Assembly (NCBI GenBank): GCA_965196605.1 | Contig: CBDAKK010000003.1 | Location: 62,001 to 126,000, forward strand | DNA: 64,000 bases | Direction: 5' to 3' | Source of the DNA: CBDAKK01 sp965196605 | GTDB lineage: Bacteria; Spirochaetota; Spirochaetia; WTKD01; G963693115 | Notes under the pieces: generated by a model | Database searches by the model: none | Seen by the model: only the letters and a program-made list of their open reading frames with translations | Told to the model about the DNA's origin: nothing | In this document: piece after piece, positions 9,097 through 17,359 of the stretch | Layout of the letters: each line of letters starts with the position of its first letter | Position numbering within the stretch: position 1 is the first letter of the stretch | Program-made: the position numbers and the translations under genes

Positions 9097-9903
9097 ATGG
9101 AAAAAAAGATGATTGCCGAACTACACGCAGAAGTACGAAAAACAAACCCACTGATACACAACATTACTAACTACGTGGTCATGAACACGACTGCAAATGC
9201 GCTGCTAGCGGCGGGGGCATCTCCTGTCATGGCGCATGCCAAAGAAGAAGTCGCAGACATTGTAGCAATTGCCTCGGCGTTGGTCATAAACATAGGTACG
9301 CTGAGCGAACATTGGGTAGAGAGTATGCTTCTCGCTGCTGAAAAAGCACAGGCATGCGACACGCCATGTGTGCTAGACCCCGTGGGCTCGGGTGCGTCTT
9401 TATACAGGACGCAAACTTGTAACGCGCTTGTCAAGCGTGGACGGCCGCGCGTCATACGAGGCAACGCCTCAGAAATTATGAGCCTGAGCGCATGTGAGGT
9501 TGCAACCAAGGGTGTGGACAGCACGGTGGAAAGCAAGAACGCGGTTGATGCTGCTAAGGCATTAGCGGAGCAAACGGGGGCGACCGTAGTGGTAAGCGGC
9601 GAGGTTGATTATGTGGTTTCTCCAAACAAAATAAGTGAGCTTAAAAATGGCAATGTACTTATGTCGCGCGTTACTGGCATGGGTTGTACTGCAAGCGCGC
9701 TCATTGGTGCTTTTGTGGCAGTGGAAAACGATGCACACGCAGCAGCGCTTGGGGCAATGGCACTTATGGGCGTTGCTGGAGACATGGCTGCTGAAAAAGC
9801 ACAGGCGCCCGCAAGTTTTCAAATGGCTTTCATCGACACTTTGTATGAGCTACGCACAGAGGATGTGGCAACGCGGCTTGTGATCAATACCTATGACTAT
9901 TGA
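9097..9903 (+). CDS. thiM: Hydroxyethylthiazole kinase
   Basis: Phosphorylates the thiamin thiazole moiety for salvage. The 268-aa product is the normal length. Family hallmarks are 'PLIHNITNYVVMNTTANALLA' near residue 18, 'DPVGSGAS' near 95, 'IRGNASEI' near 120 and 'VTGMGCTASALIGAF' near 195, which carries the catalytic Cys/anion-hole region. ATG follows AAGGAG. It is the first gene of a four-gene operon and overlaps thiE by 11 bp. Confidence 0.95.
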   Translation: MEKKMIAELHAEVRKTNPLIHNITNYVVMNTTANALLAAGASPVMAHAKEEVADIVAIASALVINIGTLSEHWVESMLLAAEKAQACDTPCVLDPVGSGASLYRTQTCNALVKRGRPRVIRGNASEIMSLSACEVATKGVDSTVESKNAVDAAKALAEQTGATVVVSGEVDYVVSPNKISELKNGNVLMSRVTGMGCTASALIGAFVAVENDAHAAALGAMALMGVAGDMAAEKAQAPASFQMAFIDTLYELRTEDVATRLVINTYDY

Positions 9904-10534
9904 TTACTCACTTATGTTTGTTACCGATGAGCGCATTGTCGATGATGAGCGTTTTTTTGAAATTCTGCACGCTGCGTTGGAAGGTGGTGTGTCTATGGTG
10001 CAGTTGCGCGAGAAAAAGGCAAGCACGCGCTTTGTTTATAAACGCGCTCTTACAGTCAAGGCATTGTGCAAAAAACACCGCGTGCCCTTTGTGGTAAACG
10101 ACCGGGTTGATGTTGCACTTGCGGTGGATGCAGACGGGGTACATGTGGGACAAGACGACATGCCCATAAATGTTGCGCGCAAGCTTTTAGGGAGCAATAA
10201 AATACTGGGGCTTTCAGTGAGCTGTGAGCGTGAGGTGCTGCAAGCAGCGCATGAAGAAGTCGACTATTTGGGGGCATCCCCAATTTTTGCAACAAACACA
10301 AAGCGTGAAAATTTGGCAGAGCCCCTAGGGCTTGTGGGGCTTGCCGCCATGAGCAAGTTGAGCAACAAGCCCATAGTCGCTATTGGTGGCATAACCACGG
10401 CTAACGCCAAAGCGGTCATGCAACACGGCGCGCAAGGAGTTGCCGTGGTTTCGGAAATTTCACAAACAGAAAATTCACAAGAGAACACTAAAATATTACG
10501 GAGGATCATATGCAAAACTGGCATGAAAGTGTAA
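9893..10534 (+). CDS. thiE: Thiamine-phosphate synthase
   Basis: Couples HMP-pyrophosphate to thiazole phosphate to give thiamin phosphate. TIM barrel of 213 aa with the family motifs 'MVQLREK' (about 36-42), 'PFVVNDRVDVALAVDADGVH' (about 65-84), 'GLSVSCEREV' and 'DYLGASPIFATNTK' (about 123-136), and the phosphate loop 'VAIGGITTANA'. The start overlaps the end of thiM and the stop lies 25 bp inside tenA, so the genes are translationally coupled. Confidence 0.95.
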   Translation: MTIDYSLMFVTDERIVDDERFFEILHAALEGGVSMVQLREKKASTRFVYKRALTVKALCKKHRVPFVVNDRVDVALAVDADGVHVGQDDMPINVARKLLGSNKILGLSVSCEREVLQAAHEEVDYLGASPIFATNTKRENLAEPLGLVGLAAMSKLSNKPIVAIGGITTANAKAVMQHGAQGVAVVSEISQTENSQENTKILRRIICKTGMKV

Positions 10535-11160
10535 GGGAGAAAACTGATTATATTTTAAAGGCTATTTTCAAGCACAAGTTTATAGAAGCCTTACTTACAG
10601 GCAAATTGAACCCTAAAATCTTTACTTTTTATGTGCAACAAGATGTTTTATATCTTTCAGAATATCGGCGTGTAGTGGCCTTACTCGCATCTCGACTTGA
10701 TGACACAGAGCATTCGCAATTTTTTATGGATTCTGCTACAAAAATAATTTCCGTTGAAGGTGAGGTGCACAACACATTTTTAAAAGGGAATAATGATATG
10801 CCTGCGCATTCTCCAACGTGTCAATTGTACATAAGCTACCTGAGTAGAATAGTCAACACGCAGGTTGTGGAAATTGGCATGGCTGCTATTTTGCCATGTT
10901 TTACGATTTACCGAGAGGTGGGGGAATATATTTTGAAAAACCAAAGGGCTCAGAAAAACCCGTACCAAGACTGGATAGACACCTATGGTAGCGAAGACTT
11001 TGCTAAGACGACCGATACTGTGATAGAAATTTGCAATTACTATGCTCAAATTACAAACAATGTCACAAAATTGGCTATGGAAAAGGCTTTCATCATGTCT
11101 TCAAAATTGGAATGGATGTTTTGGGACAGCGCATATAATATGGAACAATGGAAAATATGA
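10510..11160 (+). CDS. tenA: Aminopyrimidine aminohydrolase TenA
   Basis: TenA-family all-helical protein of 216 aa that salvages degraded thiamin pyrimidines to HMP. The catalytic cysteine of the TenA_C class is visible in 'AAILPCFTIYREVG' (about residue 136), and 'FYVQQDVLYL' near residue 40 and the C-terminal 'KLEWMFWDSAY' match the family. The ATG has GGAGG seven bases upstream inside thiE. Its presence with thiM, thiE and thiD, and the absence of thiC or thiG, argues that the operon recycles thiamin breakdown products rather than making thiamin de novo. Confidence 0.93.
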   Translation: MQNWHESVREKTDYILKAIFKHKFIEALLTGKLNPKIFTFYVQQDVLYLSEYRRVVALLASRLDDTEHSQFFMDSATKIISVEGEVHNTFLKGNNDMPAHSPTCQLYISYLSRIVNTQVVEIGMAAILPCFTIYREVGEYILKNQRAQKNPYQDWIDTYGSEDFAKTTDTVIEICNYYAQITNNVTKLAMEKAFIMSSKLEWMFWDSAYNMEQWKI

Positions 11161-11960
11161 CGCAAAAATTCCACGATGTTGTCTTGGCAATTGCAGGTAG
11201 TGACTCAGGTGGTTGCGCAGGTATTCAGGCTGACATAAAGAGCATTAGCGCAAATGGCGCATTTGCAAGCAGCGCTATAACTGCTATTACAGCGCAAAAC
11301 ACCCTCGGCGTACAACATATTTTTCCTCTTCCGCTTAGCACAATTGTAGCGCAAATTCGTTCAGTCTTAAGCGACATAGAGGTACAGTCCATTAAAATAG
11401 GAATGCTCCATTCAGTAGAAGTTATTGAAGCCGTGCAAGATGTTCTTAGTGAGTATGAAACCATACCCATGGTCATAGACCCCGTCATGGTCGCTGCTTC
11501 TGGAGACAGGCTCATAAATGATGACGCGGTACATGCCTTACAAGCCTTTTTGCCCAAAGCTATGCTTGTTACGCCTAATATTCCAGAGGCTCAAATATTG
11601 TTAGAGGGTGCGACCATTAACAAAGAAACCATGAGCAAAGACGCGAGGCAACTTGGTAAGATGTACCGCACATCGGTGTTGTTGAAAGGAGGGCATTTAC
11701 AAACAAAGAGCGCTATGTGTGATGTTTTGTATTTGTACTCAGAAGATAGACACATAGTTTTTAAAAGCGAGTATGTAAATACGAAAAACACACACGGCAC
11801 CGGTTGCACGCTTTCTTCTGCCATTGCTGCGCATATAGCGCAAGGCAAAAATTTAGAGCACGCGTGTGGCGCTGCGCATGAGTATTTGGCCTCTGCCATA
11901 AAGGCGGGCGCACACATACAGCTTGGCAAGGGAGCGGGTCCCGTGCATCACTTTCATTAG
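11148..11960 (+). CDS. thiD: Hydroxymethylpyrimidine (phosphate) kinase
   Basis: Phosphorylates HMP twice to HMP-PP, the partner substrate for ThiE. Ribokinase-like fold of 270 aa: 'AIAGSDSGGCAGIQADIK' near residue 15, 'SIKIGML' near 83, 'VIDPVMVAASGDRLI' near 107, 'LVTPNIPEA' near 142 and the 'NTHGTGCTLSSAIAA' catalytic loop near 213. It overlaps tenA by 13 bp and ends the operon, 40 bp from a convergent gene. Confidence 0.95.
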   Translation: MENMTQKFHDVVLAIAGSDSGGCAGIQADIKSISANGAFASSAITAITAQNTLGVQHIFPLPLSTIVAQIRSVLSDIEVQSIKIGMLHSVEVIEAVQDVLSEYETIPMVIDPVMVAASGDRLINDDAVHALQAFLPKAMLVTPNIPEAQILLEGATINKETMSKDARQLGKMYRTSVLLKGGHLQTKSAMCDVLYLYSEDRHIVFKSEYVNTKNTHGTGCTLSSAIAAHIAQGKNLEHACGAAHEYLASAIKAGAHIQLGKGAGPVHHFH

Positions 11961-12000
11961 GTAAGCCTAGGAGAGAAGTAAGCGCTCTGTTGGAGTTGGG

Positions 12001-12933
12001 TTAGTCACATACGGACAAAACAATTTTACCCCGTGCTCTGTTGGTTTGACTTAACGTGTGTGCGTCCTTGGCTTGTTCAAGCGGGAACACTGTTTCCAAG
12101 TAGGTTTTAATGTTTCCTTCATCGACTAAGTCGCCAATTTCTTTAAGTTGCGCTGTGTTGGGTTGAACAAATACAAAGTCGCTTTTTATATTCTTTGTTT
12201 CCGTTGCATCAACCACAGACTTTTCAACAATGGAAACCAAATGCCCGCCGTCTTTGAGCACTTTCAAAGAACGATGAAAGGTATCTCCTGCAATAGCATT
12301 GAGAACAACGTCTACATTCGTAACTACATCTTCAAATGCAACCTTGGTATAATCAACCATTTCATCAACCCCAAGTTCATGTAAAAAGTCGTAGTTGCGA
12401 TTAGAGGCGGTGCCGATAACATACGCACCCCGTGCCTTTGCTAGTTGTACCGCAAAAATACCAACGCCACCTGCCGCAGCGTGAATTAAAACTCGCTGCC
12501 CTGCGCGAAGCTGGGCGGTTTCAAAAAGGGCTTGCCATGCGGTTAATGCAGCAAGCGGAATTGATGCGGCGTGTATGTGGTCAAGCGACTGAGGCTTGGG
12601 TGCAATCTCGCTGGCTTTGACGGCAATGTATTCGGCGTAGGCTCCGTTTCTAAAAATATCGGGGCGCGAATAAACAGCGTCACCCTTTTTGAAATTGCCT
12701 ACCTCGCTTCCCACAGCTTCAACAAGTCCTGAAAGGTCCCAGCCTAAAATGAGCGGCATTTTATAAGGGACTCGTTCTCGTAAATAGCCTTGGCGTATTT
12801 TCCAATCTACGGGGTTCACGGCTGCGGCGCATACTTTAATCAGTACTTCATCATTCTTAATGGTAGGGATAGGGGCATCCTCATATCGTAAAACACCTTC
12901 GTCACCATACTCGTGTATTCTTATAGCTTTCAT
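12001..12933 (-). CDS. Zinc-free NAD(P)H:quinone-oxidoreductase-like protein
   Basis: Medium-chain dehydrogenase/reductase of 310 aa without zinc ligands. The groES-like N-terminal half includes 'VDWKIRQGYLRERVPYKMP' and 'GWDLSGLVEAVG'. The Rossmann half has the NADP motif 'HAAAGGVGIFAVQLAKARGA' near residues 150-170. This is the quinone-oxidoreductase branch, acting on quinones or enones. The ATG has a strong AAGGAGGT eight bases upstream. It stands alone, convergent with thiD and divergent from the epimerase gene. The substrate cannot be read from sequence. Confidence 0.88.
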   Translation of the reverse strand: MKAIRIHEYGDEGVLRYEDAPIPTIKNDEVLIKVCAAAVNPVDWKIRQGYLRERVPYKMPLILGWDLSGLVEAVGSEVGNFKKGDAVYSRPDIFRNGAYAEYIAVKASEIAPKPQSLDHIHAASIPLAALTAWQALFETAQLRAGQRVLIHAAAGGVGIFAVQLAKARGAYVIGTASNRNYDFLHELGVDEMVDYTKVAFEDVVTNVDVVLNAIAGDTFHRSLKVLKDGGHLVSIVEKSVVDATETKNIKSDFVFVQPNTAQLKEIGDLVDEGNIKTYLETVFPLEQAKDAHTLSQTNRARGKIVLSVCD

Positions 12934-12964
12934 GCTACCTCCTTAAAAATAACAATTGTGTATT

Positions 12965-12994
12965 AGTATACAAAATATCACGCGGCACTTTCAG
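12965..12994 (-). promoter_or_regulatory. Candidate promoter of the oxidoreductase gene
   Basis: On the minus strand CTGAAA (12994-12989) lies 18 bases before TATACT (12970-12965), itself 32 bases ahead of the ATG. The -10 is good; the -35 matches 4 of 6 consensus bases. Confidence 0.4.
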
Positions 12995-13108
12995 GGTGTT
13001 TTCTTGGCTTCGTTTTTCTCATTTGTAAGGCGCCTGCTTATCAGACATGGGTTATATGTTTTAAAATAGTGGTATATTCAAAGTAATATTTTAGAGGAGC
13101 GTCTAAGC

Positions 13109-13987
13109 ATGAAGTATGGCATTTATTATTCGTACTGGACAAAAACATGGGGCGATGATTTTTTCCCCTACATTGCAAAGTCCCGCGAATTGGGTTTTGA
13201 TGCAATAGAGATAAATGGTGGATACCTTACAAGCCTTTCAAGGGCAGAACTGGATGCTATAAGTGAGGAACTAGCGCGCCATGCATTGGCGACTTCGTAT
13301 TGTTATGGACTCCCTCCGGATTTAGACATAGCATCGGAATCAAAAGAGATGCAAAAAAAGGGCATGGACAAACTGAAACAAGTAATAGACGCCGTAGCAC
13401 ACCTGAAAGGCAGCTTGCTTGTTGGGCTTATGCACGCGGCGTGGAATGCCTCTATAAGCGAAATTTCAGAAAAGGAAAAGGCGCGCGAAATAAGCTTGCA
13501 AAATTTTTCTGTGATTGCAGATTATGCGCAAGGTGCGGGTATTACGCTAGGCGTTGAAATTGTAAACAGGTTTGAGCAGTTCATTCTCAACACCGCCGCG
13601 GAGGGTGTTGCTTACTTACAGGATTTGAACAAAGAAAACGTCAAGCTACACCTCGACACCTTTCACATGAACATAGAAGAAAAATCGCTTGAGGAGGGTT
13701 TTTATACCGCAGGAGCGCAGCTTGCTCATGTGCACATTGGCGAGAACAACCGCACGCCTCCGGGTGGTGGTCATTTAAATTGGGTGAACATATTGTCGAC
13801 TTTGCACAGAATGAATTACCAAGGGCTTATTGTGATGGAGCCCTTTATAAGCCCCAACACACCCATAGCGCGCGATGTTGCTTTGTGGCGCGACATGTTC
13901 CGCGGCAAGGAAGACAAAGACGCCTTGCTGAAAAATTCGCTTGATTATATGCGCCACCTTGATACACTGTGCGAACTTGCAAAGTAA
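13109..13987 (+). CDS. Ketose 3-epimerase (D-tagatose/D-allulose type)
   Basis: TIM-barrel metal-dependent epimerase of 292 aa that interconverts ketohexoses at C3. Supporting motifs are 'YYSYWTKTWGDDF' at the N terminus, the first catalytic Glu in 'GVEIVNRFEQF' (about 149-159), 'HLDTFHMNIEE' (about 180-190), 'HVHIGENNRTPPGGGHLNW' (about 210-228) and the second catalytic Glu in 'IVMEPF' (about 243-248). ATG follows GAGGAG with a 9-base spacer. It is monocistronic. D-tagatose 3-epimerase/allulose epimerase is the best family fit; the real substrate may be another ketose. Confidence 0.85.
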   Translation: MKYGIYYSYWTKTWGDDFFPYIAKSRELGFDAIEINGGYLTSLSRAELDAISEELARHALATSYCYGLPPDLDIASESKEMQKKGMDKLKQVIDAVAHLKGSLLVGLMHAAWNASISEISEKEKAREISLQNFSVIADYAQGAGITLGVEIVNRFEQFILNTAAEGVAYLQDLNKENVKLHLDTFHMNIEEKSLEEGFYTAGAQLAHVHIGENNRTPPGGGHLNWVNILSTLHRMNYQGLIVMEPFISPNTPIARDVALWRDMFRGKEDKDALLKNSLDYMRHLDTLCELAK

Positions 13988-14009
13988 GGAAACTTTGAAA
14001 CAAGTTTCC
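13988..14009 (+). other. Hairpin after the epimerase stop codon
   Basis: GGAAACTT and AAGTTTCC form a perfect 8-bp stem with a 6-base loop directly after the TAA. There is no T run, so it may be an mRNA-stabilising 3' hairpin rather than an intrinsic terminator. Confidence 0.35.
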
Positions 14010-14091
14010 ACCTCACAGCTTGTGTAGCAATAAACTTTGGTAATTCACCAATAGAGTGGAATAGTATATTGATAGCAATTACAATACGTGA

Positions 14092-14359
14092 TTCAGATGT
14101 AAAAAGGCATTTACAAAAACCGCCCATGAAGAAAAGGAAACAGATGTTGCTCTCGGTGTTCAAGTAATTTCTGATTTACATCAATACTCACCCGATACAA
14201 TTATCATTGTAAGTAATGATACTGATTTTAAACCTGTTGTAGAGAATGTCTTAGAACACACTGATACAAAGCTTATTTTACTGTATCCTCAGGAGTACAA
14301 AGAAAGCATCGCTTTAATTATTCCAACCTTGTAAAAACATACCCCGACAAATTAAAAAT
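14092..14359 (+). pseudogene. NYN-domain protein remnant, 5' part
   Basis: Read from 14092 to a TAA at 14332, the frame encodes 'KETDVALGVQVISDLHQYS' followed by 'DTIIIVSNDTDFKPVVENV'. This is the hallmark of the NYN (PIN-like, metal-dependent RNase) domain: DVAL with the later VSNDTDF acidic cluster. There is no start codon, and the N-terminal beta strand with its first Asp is missing or frameshifted. A second 1-base frameshift lies near 14317-14322. After it the reading frame 'NYSNLVKTYPDKLK' runs into the insertion point of the mobile element at 14359/14360 and continues on the far side. The gene was decaying and split by transposition. Confidence 0.65.
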
Positions 14360-14361
14360 GA

Positions 14362-14385
14362 TAATTATATACATTTTTACACAAA
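14362..14385 (+). repeat. Left terminal inverted repeat of the IS1595-type element
   Basis: 24 bases identical to the reverse complement of 16184-16207. It is preceded by one copy of the 8-bp target duplication at 14352-14359. Confidence 0.9.
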
Positions 14386-14410
14386 TAACTTGATTTGTGT
14401 AAATAGATTT

Positions 14411-14427
14411 CATACCATATAGGTATG
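14411..14427 (+). promoter_or_regulatory. Palindrome covering the transposase start codon
   Basis: CATACC-atata-GGTATG is a perfect 6-bp stem whose right arm contains the ATG of the transposase (14425-14427). In mRNA it would hide the start codon. A second hairpin, ACACAAAT/ATTTGTGT (14379-14400), lies just upstream. Such structures are known to damp transposase expression in insertion sequences; here it is inferred. Confidence 0.45.
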
Positions 14428-15083
14428 ATAAATAAAAATTTTCATTCTATATTAGAACTATTAGAAGCATTCCCCAATGAAGAAATATGCATACAACATT
14501 TAGAAGCAATTAGATGGAATGAAAAAGTCATAAGTCCTTTTGATAATAACTCACCAGTATATAAATGTAAAAACAATAGATATAGATGTAGATGTAAAAA
14601 TACAGGCAAATACTTCAATGTCAAAACAGGGACGATGTTTGACAATACAAAAATAAGTCTTCAAAAATGGTTTGTGGCTATATGGCTTGTTACTGCTCAT
14701 AAAAAAGGGATATCATCACGACAACTAGCAAAAGATATACATATAACGCAGAAAACAGCGTGGTTTGTTTTGCAAAGAGTACGAGTATGTTTTGCAATAG
14801 AAAATGATCACAAACTAGAAAATGAAGTTGAAGTAGATGAAACTTATATCGGTGGGAAGAATAAAAACAAGCACACACCAATACTATAGAAGGTTTTTGG
14901 TCCTTATTAAAGCGCGGAATTGTAGGAATATATCACCATTGGAGTAACCAGCATTTACAAAAATATATTGATGAGTTTGTATTTCGATACAATACAAGAA
15001 ATTCTCATGAAGAAACACGATTTAATGCAGTATTATCTAACCTAGAAAACAGAACAACATACAAGGTGTTAGTACATGGGTAA
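14425..15083 (+). pseudogene. IS1595/ISXO2-like transposase, internally deleted
   Basis: The N-terminal part (14425-14889) has the family's zinc-binding stretch ('YKCKNNRYRCRCKNTGKYF') and the first catalytic Asp in 'EVDETYIGGKNKNK'. The frame then stops at 14887-14889. The C-terminal part lies in another frame from 14874 to the TAA at 15081: 'HTNTIEGFWSLLKRGIVGIY' followed by 'HHWSNQHLQKYIDEFVFRYN', which is the conserved family C terminus with the final catalytic Glu. The middle of the catalytic domain, with the second Asp/Asn, is gone. A deletion with frameshift at about 14870 explains this, so the enzyme cannot be active. Confidence 0.88.
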
Positions 15084-16173
15084 TATGGTACAGCAACAAG
15101 ATTTTATATTTTATACGACTAATAGCGGCGATATAAACATACGGGCTATTGTAGAAGATGATACTATTTGGCTCACACAAAAGCAGTTAGCGATGTTGTT
15201 TCGAGTGGAAGCAAATACAATTACTTATCATATACAAGAAATATTTAACAGTAATGAATTGGAGCAAAGTTCAACTACTCGAAAAATTCGAGTAGTTCAG
15301 ACAGAGGGTAGTAGAAATATACATCGAGAAATACTGCATTATAATCTCGACATGATTATAGCAGTTGGGTATCGTGTTAATTCATATAGAGCAACACAAT
15401 TTAGAATATGGGCAACAAAGATGCTCAAGGAATATCTTATAAAAGGATTTGTACTTGATGATGATAGATTGAAACAAGGCGAGACTTTATTTGGTAAAGA
15501 TTATTTTGATGAGCTACTAGAGCGTATTCAAGAAATACGAGCATCAGAGCGGAGATTTTACCAAAAAATCACAGATATATACAAAGAATGTAGTGCTGAT
15601 TATGATAAAAATTCACCTATTACAAAAGATTTTTATGCACATGCACAAAATAAGCTAGAGTATGCAATCATCAATATGACCTCTGCTGAAATAATAAAAG
15701 AAAGAGCAAACCACAATTTACCAAACATGGGACTTACTACATGGAAAAAACAAAAGGAAAAAGGGAAAATATACACTTATGATGTTACTGTCGCAAAAAA
15801 TTATCTCAATGAAGATGAAATAAGTAATCTTAATAGGTTGGTTTCTCAATTTTTAGATTTTGCAGAAGGATTTGCAAAGCGTGGTAAAGTCATGTACATG
15901 CAAGATTGGGCAGATAAACTCAATAATTTTTTGAAATTGAATGAATATGCAGTATTACAAAATTATGGATCTGTCTCAAAATCAATAGCTGATAATTTTG
16001 CAAAAAAAGAATATAAAAAATATAAACCAGCACAAGATAAATTACATAAGTCTGATTTTGACAAAGTTGTAGAAGAAATAAATCAAACTAAGAAGTTACC
16101 GAAGCACAGAAAAGAAGTACTGAGTTCTTTTAATCAAAATCTCAAAAAAGCTATAAATTGGAAACAAGAGTAA
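15076..16173 (+). CDS. RhuM-family protein (mobile-element cargo)
   Basis: 365-aa protein of the 'virulence RhuM' family, named after the Salmonella SPI-3 gene. It has the conserved 'DDTIWLTQKQLAMLF' (about residues 28-42), 'HYNLDMIIAVGYRVNSYRAT' (about 88-107), 'QFRIWATKMLKEYLIKGFVL' and 'DDDRLKQGE'. The C-terminal half is a Lys-rich helical domain that matches the Fic-like extension of longer RhuM proteins. The biochemical activity is not established. ATG at 15076 has AAGG nine bases upstream and overlaps the transposase stop by 8 bp, so transposase and cargo look translationally coupled. It is intact although the transposase is dead. Confidence 0.85.
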   Translation: MGNMVQQQDFIFYTTNSGDINIRAIVEDDTIWLTQKQLAMLFRVEANTITYHIQEIFNSNELEQSSTTRKIRVVQTEGSRNIHREILHYNLDMIIAVGYRVNSYRATQFRIWATKMLKEYLIKGFVLDDDRLKQGETLFGKDYFDELLERIQEIRASERRFYQKITDIYKECSADYDKNSPITKDFYAHAQNKLEYAIINMTSAEIIKERANHNLPNMGLTTWKKQKEKGKIYTYDVTVAKNYLNEDEISNLNRLVSQFLDFAEGFAKRGKVMYMQDWADKLNNFLKLNEYAVLQNYGSVSKSIADNFAKKEYKKYKPAQDKLHKSDFDKVVEEINQTKKLPKHRKEVLSSFNQNLKKAINWKQE

Positions 16174-16183
16174 CTATGTATAG

Positions 16184-16207
16184 TTTGTGTAAAAATGTAT
16201 ATAATTA
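16184..16207 (-). repeat. Right terminal inverted repeat of the IS1595-type element
   Basis: Exact reverse complement of 14362-14385, 10 bases after the RhuM stop codon. The target duplication TTAAAAAT follows at 16210-16217. Confidence 0.9.
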
Positions 16208-16209
16208 CC

Positions 16210-16338
16210 TTAAAAATTCAAGAAATAAAACCTATTCACATGGAAAAAAGCATTATGCCCGATATCATTACTATAAACGGAAAGCAGTATAAAAACCCAT
16301 ATCCATACATCCCCAAGCAATCTTCACGCTTTTCATAG
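16210..16338 (+). pseudogene. NYN-domain protein remnant, 3' part
   Basis: Joining 14359 to 16218 (removing the element and one target-duplication copy) restores an open frame: '...NYSNLVKTYPDKLK' + 'IQEIKPIHMEKSIMPDIITI' + 'NGKQYKNPYPYIPKQSSRFS' ending at the TAG 16336-16338. This proves the target was a coding sequence and places the insertion near its 3' end. A Pro/Tyr-rich C-terminal tail is what remains on this side. Confidence 0.65.
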
Positions 16339-16420
16339 CCCAAACCTAACCTTAGGAACAGTTCGTAGGCTACTTGCAAAGTTAAAAAAAAACTTTGACA
16401 CAAAAATAACTGAAACGTGG

Positions 16421-17206
16421 TTACGCCACCTCTCCCCTAAGGCACGCTGCGTAGTCTTTGTTGCCCAAAAGCTTTGACACGTTTTCCGCGCAAGCCGCTA
16501 GCGTTTTTAAGACCAAGTCCTTGTAATCATCAAAAAAGCGCACCGTGGGGCAACTCACGCTTATGGACGCCATGACGTGATTGTATTCATCAAATACTGG
16601 CATGGCAAGGCAGTGAATGTGCGGCTCATGCTCCTCGGTATCCTCTGCATAGTGCTGCGTGCGCACGGTTTGAAGGTGTGTGTGCAAGGCTTTTTTCTGC
16701 GTTATGGTGTTATCCGTATGGCGGGCAAGTTGCAAGCTTTCAATAAGCGCCTGTTGTGCAGGTTCGCTCATCCATGCCAAAAGGGCTTTTCCCACACCCG
16801 TACAGTGAATGGGCGCTTCGTTGCCAATGCGAGAATGCATGCGTAAAGAATGGTCTGAATCTATTTTGTCTATGTAGAGAACCTTGGTTCCGGAAAGCAC
16901 AGCCAAGTGCACGGTTTCTTTTGTTTTGAAAAACAGCTTTTGCAAATGCGCACGCGCCACGCTTATAAGCGGGGCGTAGGCTTGCATGTAGGCCTTGGCA
17001 ATGTGAAAAAACTTTTGCGTAAGTCGGTAATGCTTTTCAGGGCTGAGTTCCACATATTTTTTTGTAAGACAGGTTTGCAAAATTCTATACGCGGTTGTGT
17101 ATGGAATGTGCGTATGTTTAGTAATATGCTCTATGGTCGCATTGTTATTTTTTCCAAGATATTCCAATATTTGCAAAACCCGCAGGGTTGATGAATGAAG
17201 ATTCAT
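16421..17206 (-). CDS. IclR-family transcriptional regulator
   Basis: 261 aa with an N-terminal winged helix-turn-helix ('NATIEHITKHTHIPYTTAYR', about residues 17-36) and a C-terminal IclR effector domain (about 75-255) containing 'LHLAVLSGTKVLYIDKIDS' -type strands and 'GVGKALLAWM'. It is transcribed divergently from the AraFGH-type operon across a 153-bp gap, so it is the likely local regulator, sensing a sugar or sugar acid. ATG at 17206. Confidence 0.9.
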   Translation of the reverse strand: MNLHSSTLRVLQILEYLGKNNNATIEHITKHTHIPYTTAYRILQTCLTKKYVELSPEKHYRLTQKFFHIAKAYMQAYAPLISVARAHLQKLFFKTKETVHLAVLSGTKVLYIDKIDSDHSLRMHSRIGNEAPIHCTGVGKALLAWMSEPAQQALIESLQLARHTDNTITQKKALHTHLQTVRTQHYAEDTEEHEPHIHCLAMPVFDEYNHVMASISVSCPTVRFFDDYKDLVLKTLAACAENVSKLLGNKDYAACLRGEVA

Positions 17207-17268
17207 GCTTCTATTGTAACAATATTTAAAAATTCAAATAAGGAAGTTGTAATTCTTTTTTGGAAAAC

Positions 17269-17298
17269 TTGACATGTAAAAGGACGCAATTGTATCAT
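17269..17298 (+). promoter_or_regulatory. Promoter of the araFGH-type operon
   Basis: Consensus TTGACA (17269-17274), an 18-base spacer and TATCAT (17293-17298), 62 bases before the preferred ATG of the binding-protein gene. It lies in the gap between the divergent IclR regulator and the operon, which is where the regulator would bind. Confidence 0.6.
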
Positions 17299-17359
17299 AA
17301 TGTATATGCTAAAAACATCAGCTTATAAAAGCCGTAAAACAAAATTCTCAGGAGGTCTT

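Larger units (their letters stand above)
14360..16209 (+). mobile_element. IS1595-type element carrying a RhuM-family gene
   Basis: About 1850 bp. The ends are inverted repeats whose core TAATTATATACATTTTTACA + CAAA (24 bp) is perfect at 14362-14385 and 16184-16207. The outermost two bases are GA on the left and GG on the right (read inward). The element is flanked by the 8-bp direct repeat TTAAAAAT at 14352-14359 and 16210-16217; 8 bp is the target duplication known for IS1595-family insertions. Inside are a broken IS1595/ISXO2-like transposase and an intact RhuM-family gene. Since the transposase is dead, movement now would need a transposase acting in trans. GC content is clearly lower than the surroundings, suggesting transfer. 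Confidence 0.88.

Noticed and set aside
16380..16420. CAAAGT/ACTTTG hairpin after the IclR gene as a terminator
   Set aside because: The 6-bp stem with an all-A loop is too weak, and a T run in the right direction comes from the loop rather than following the stem.
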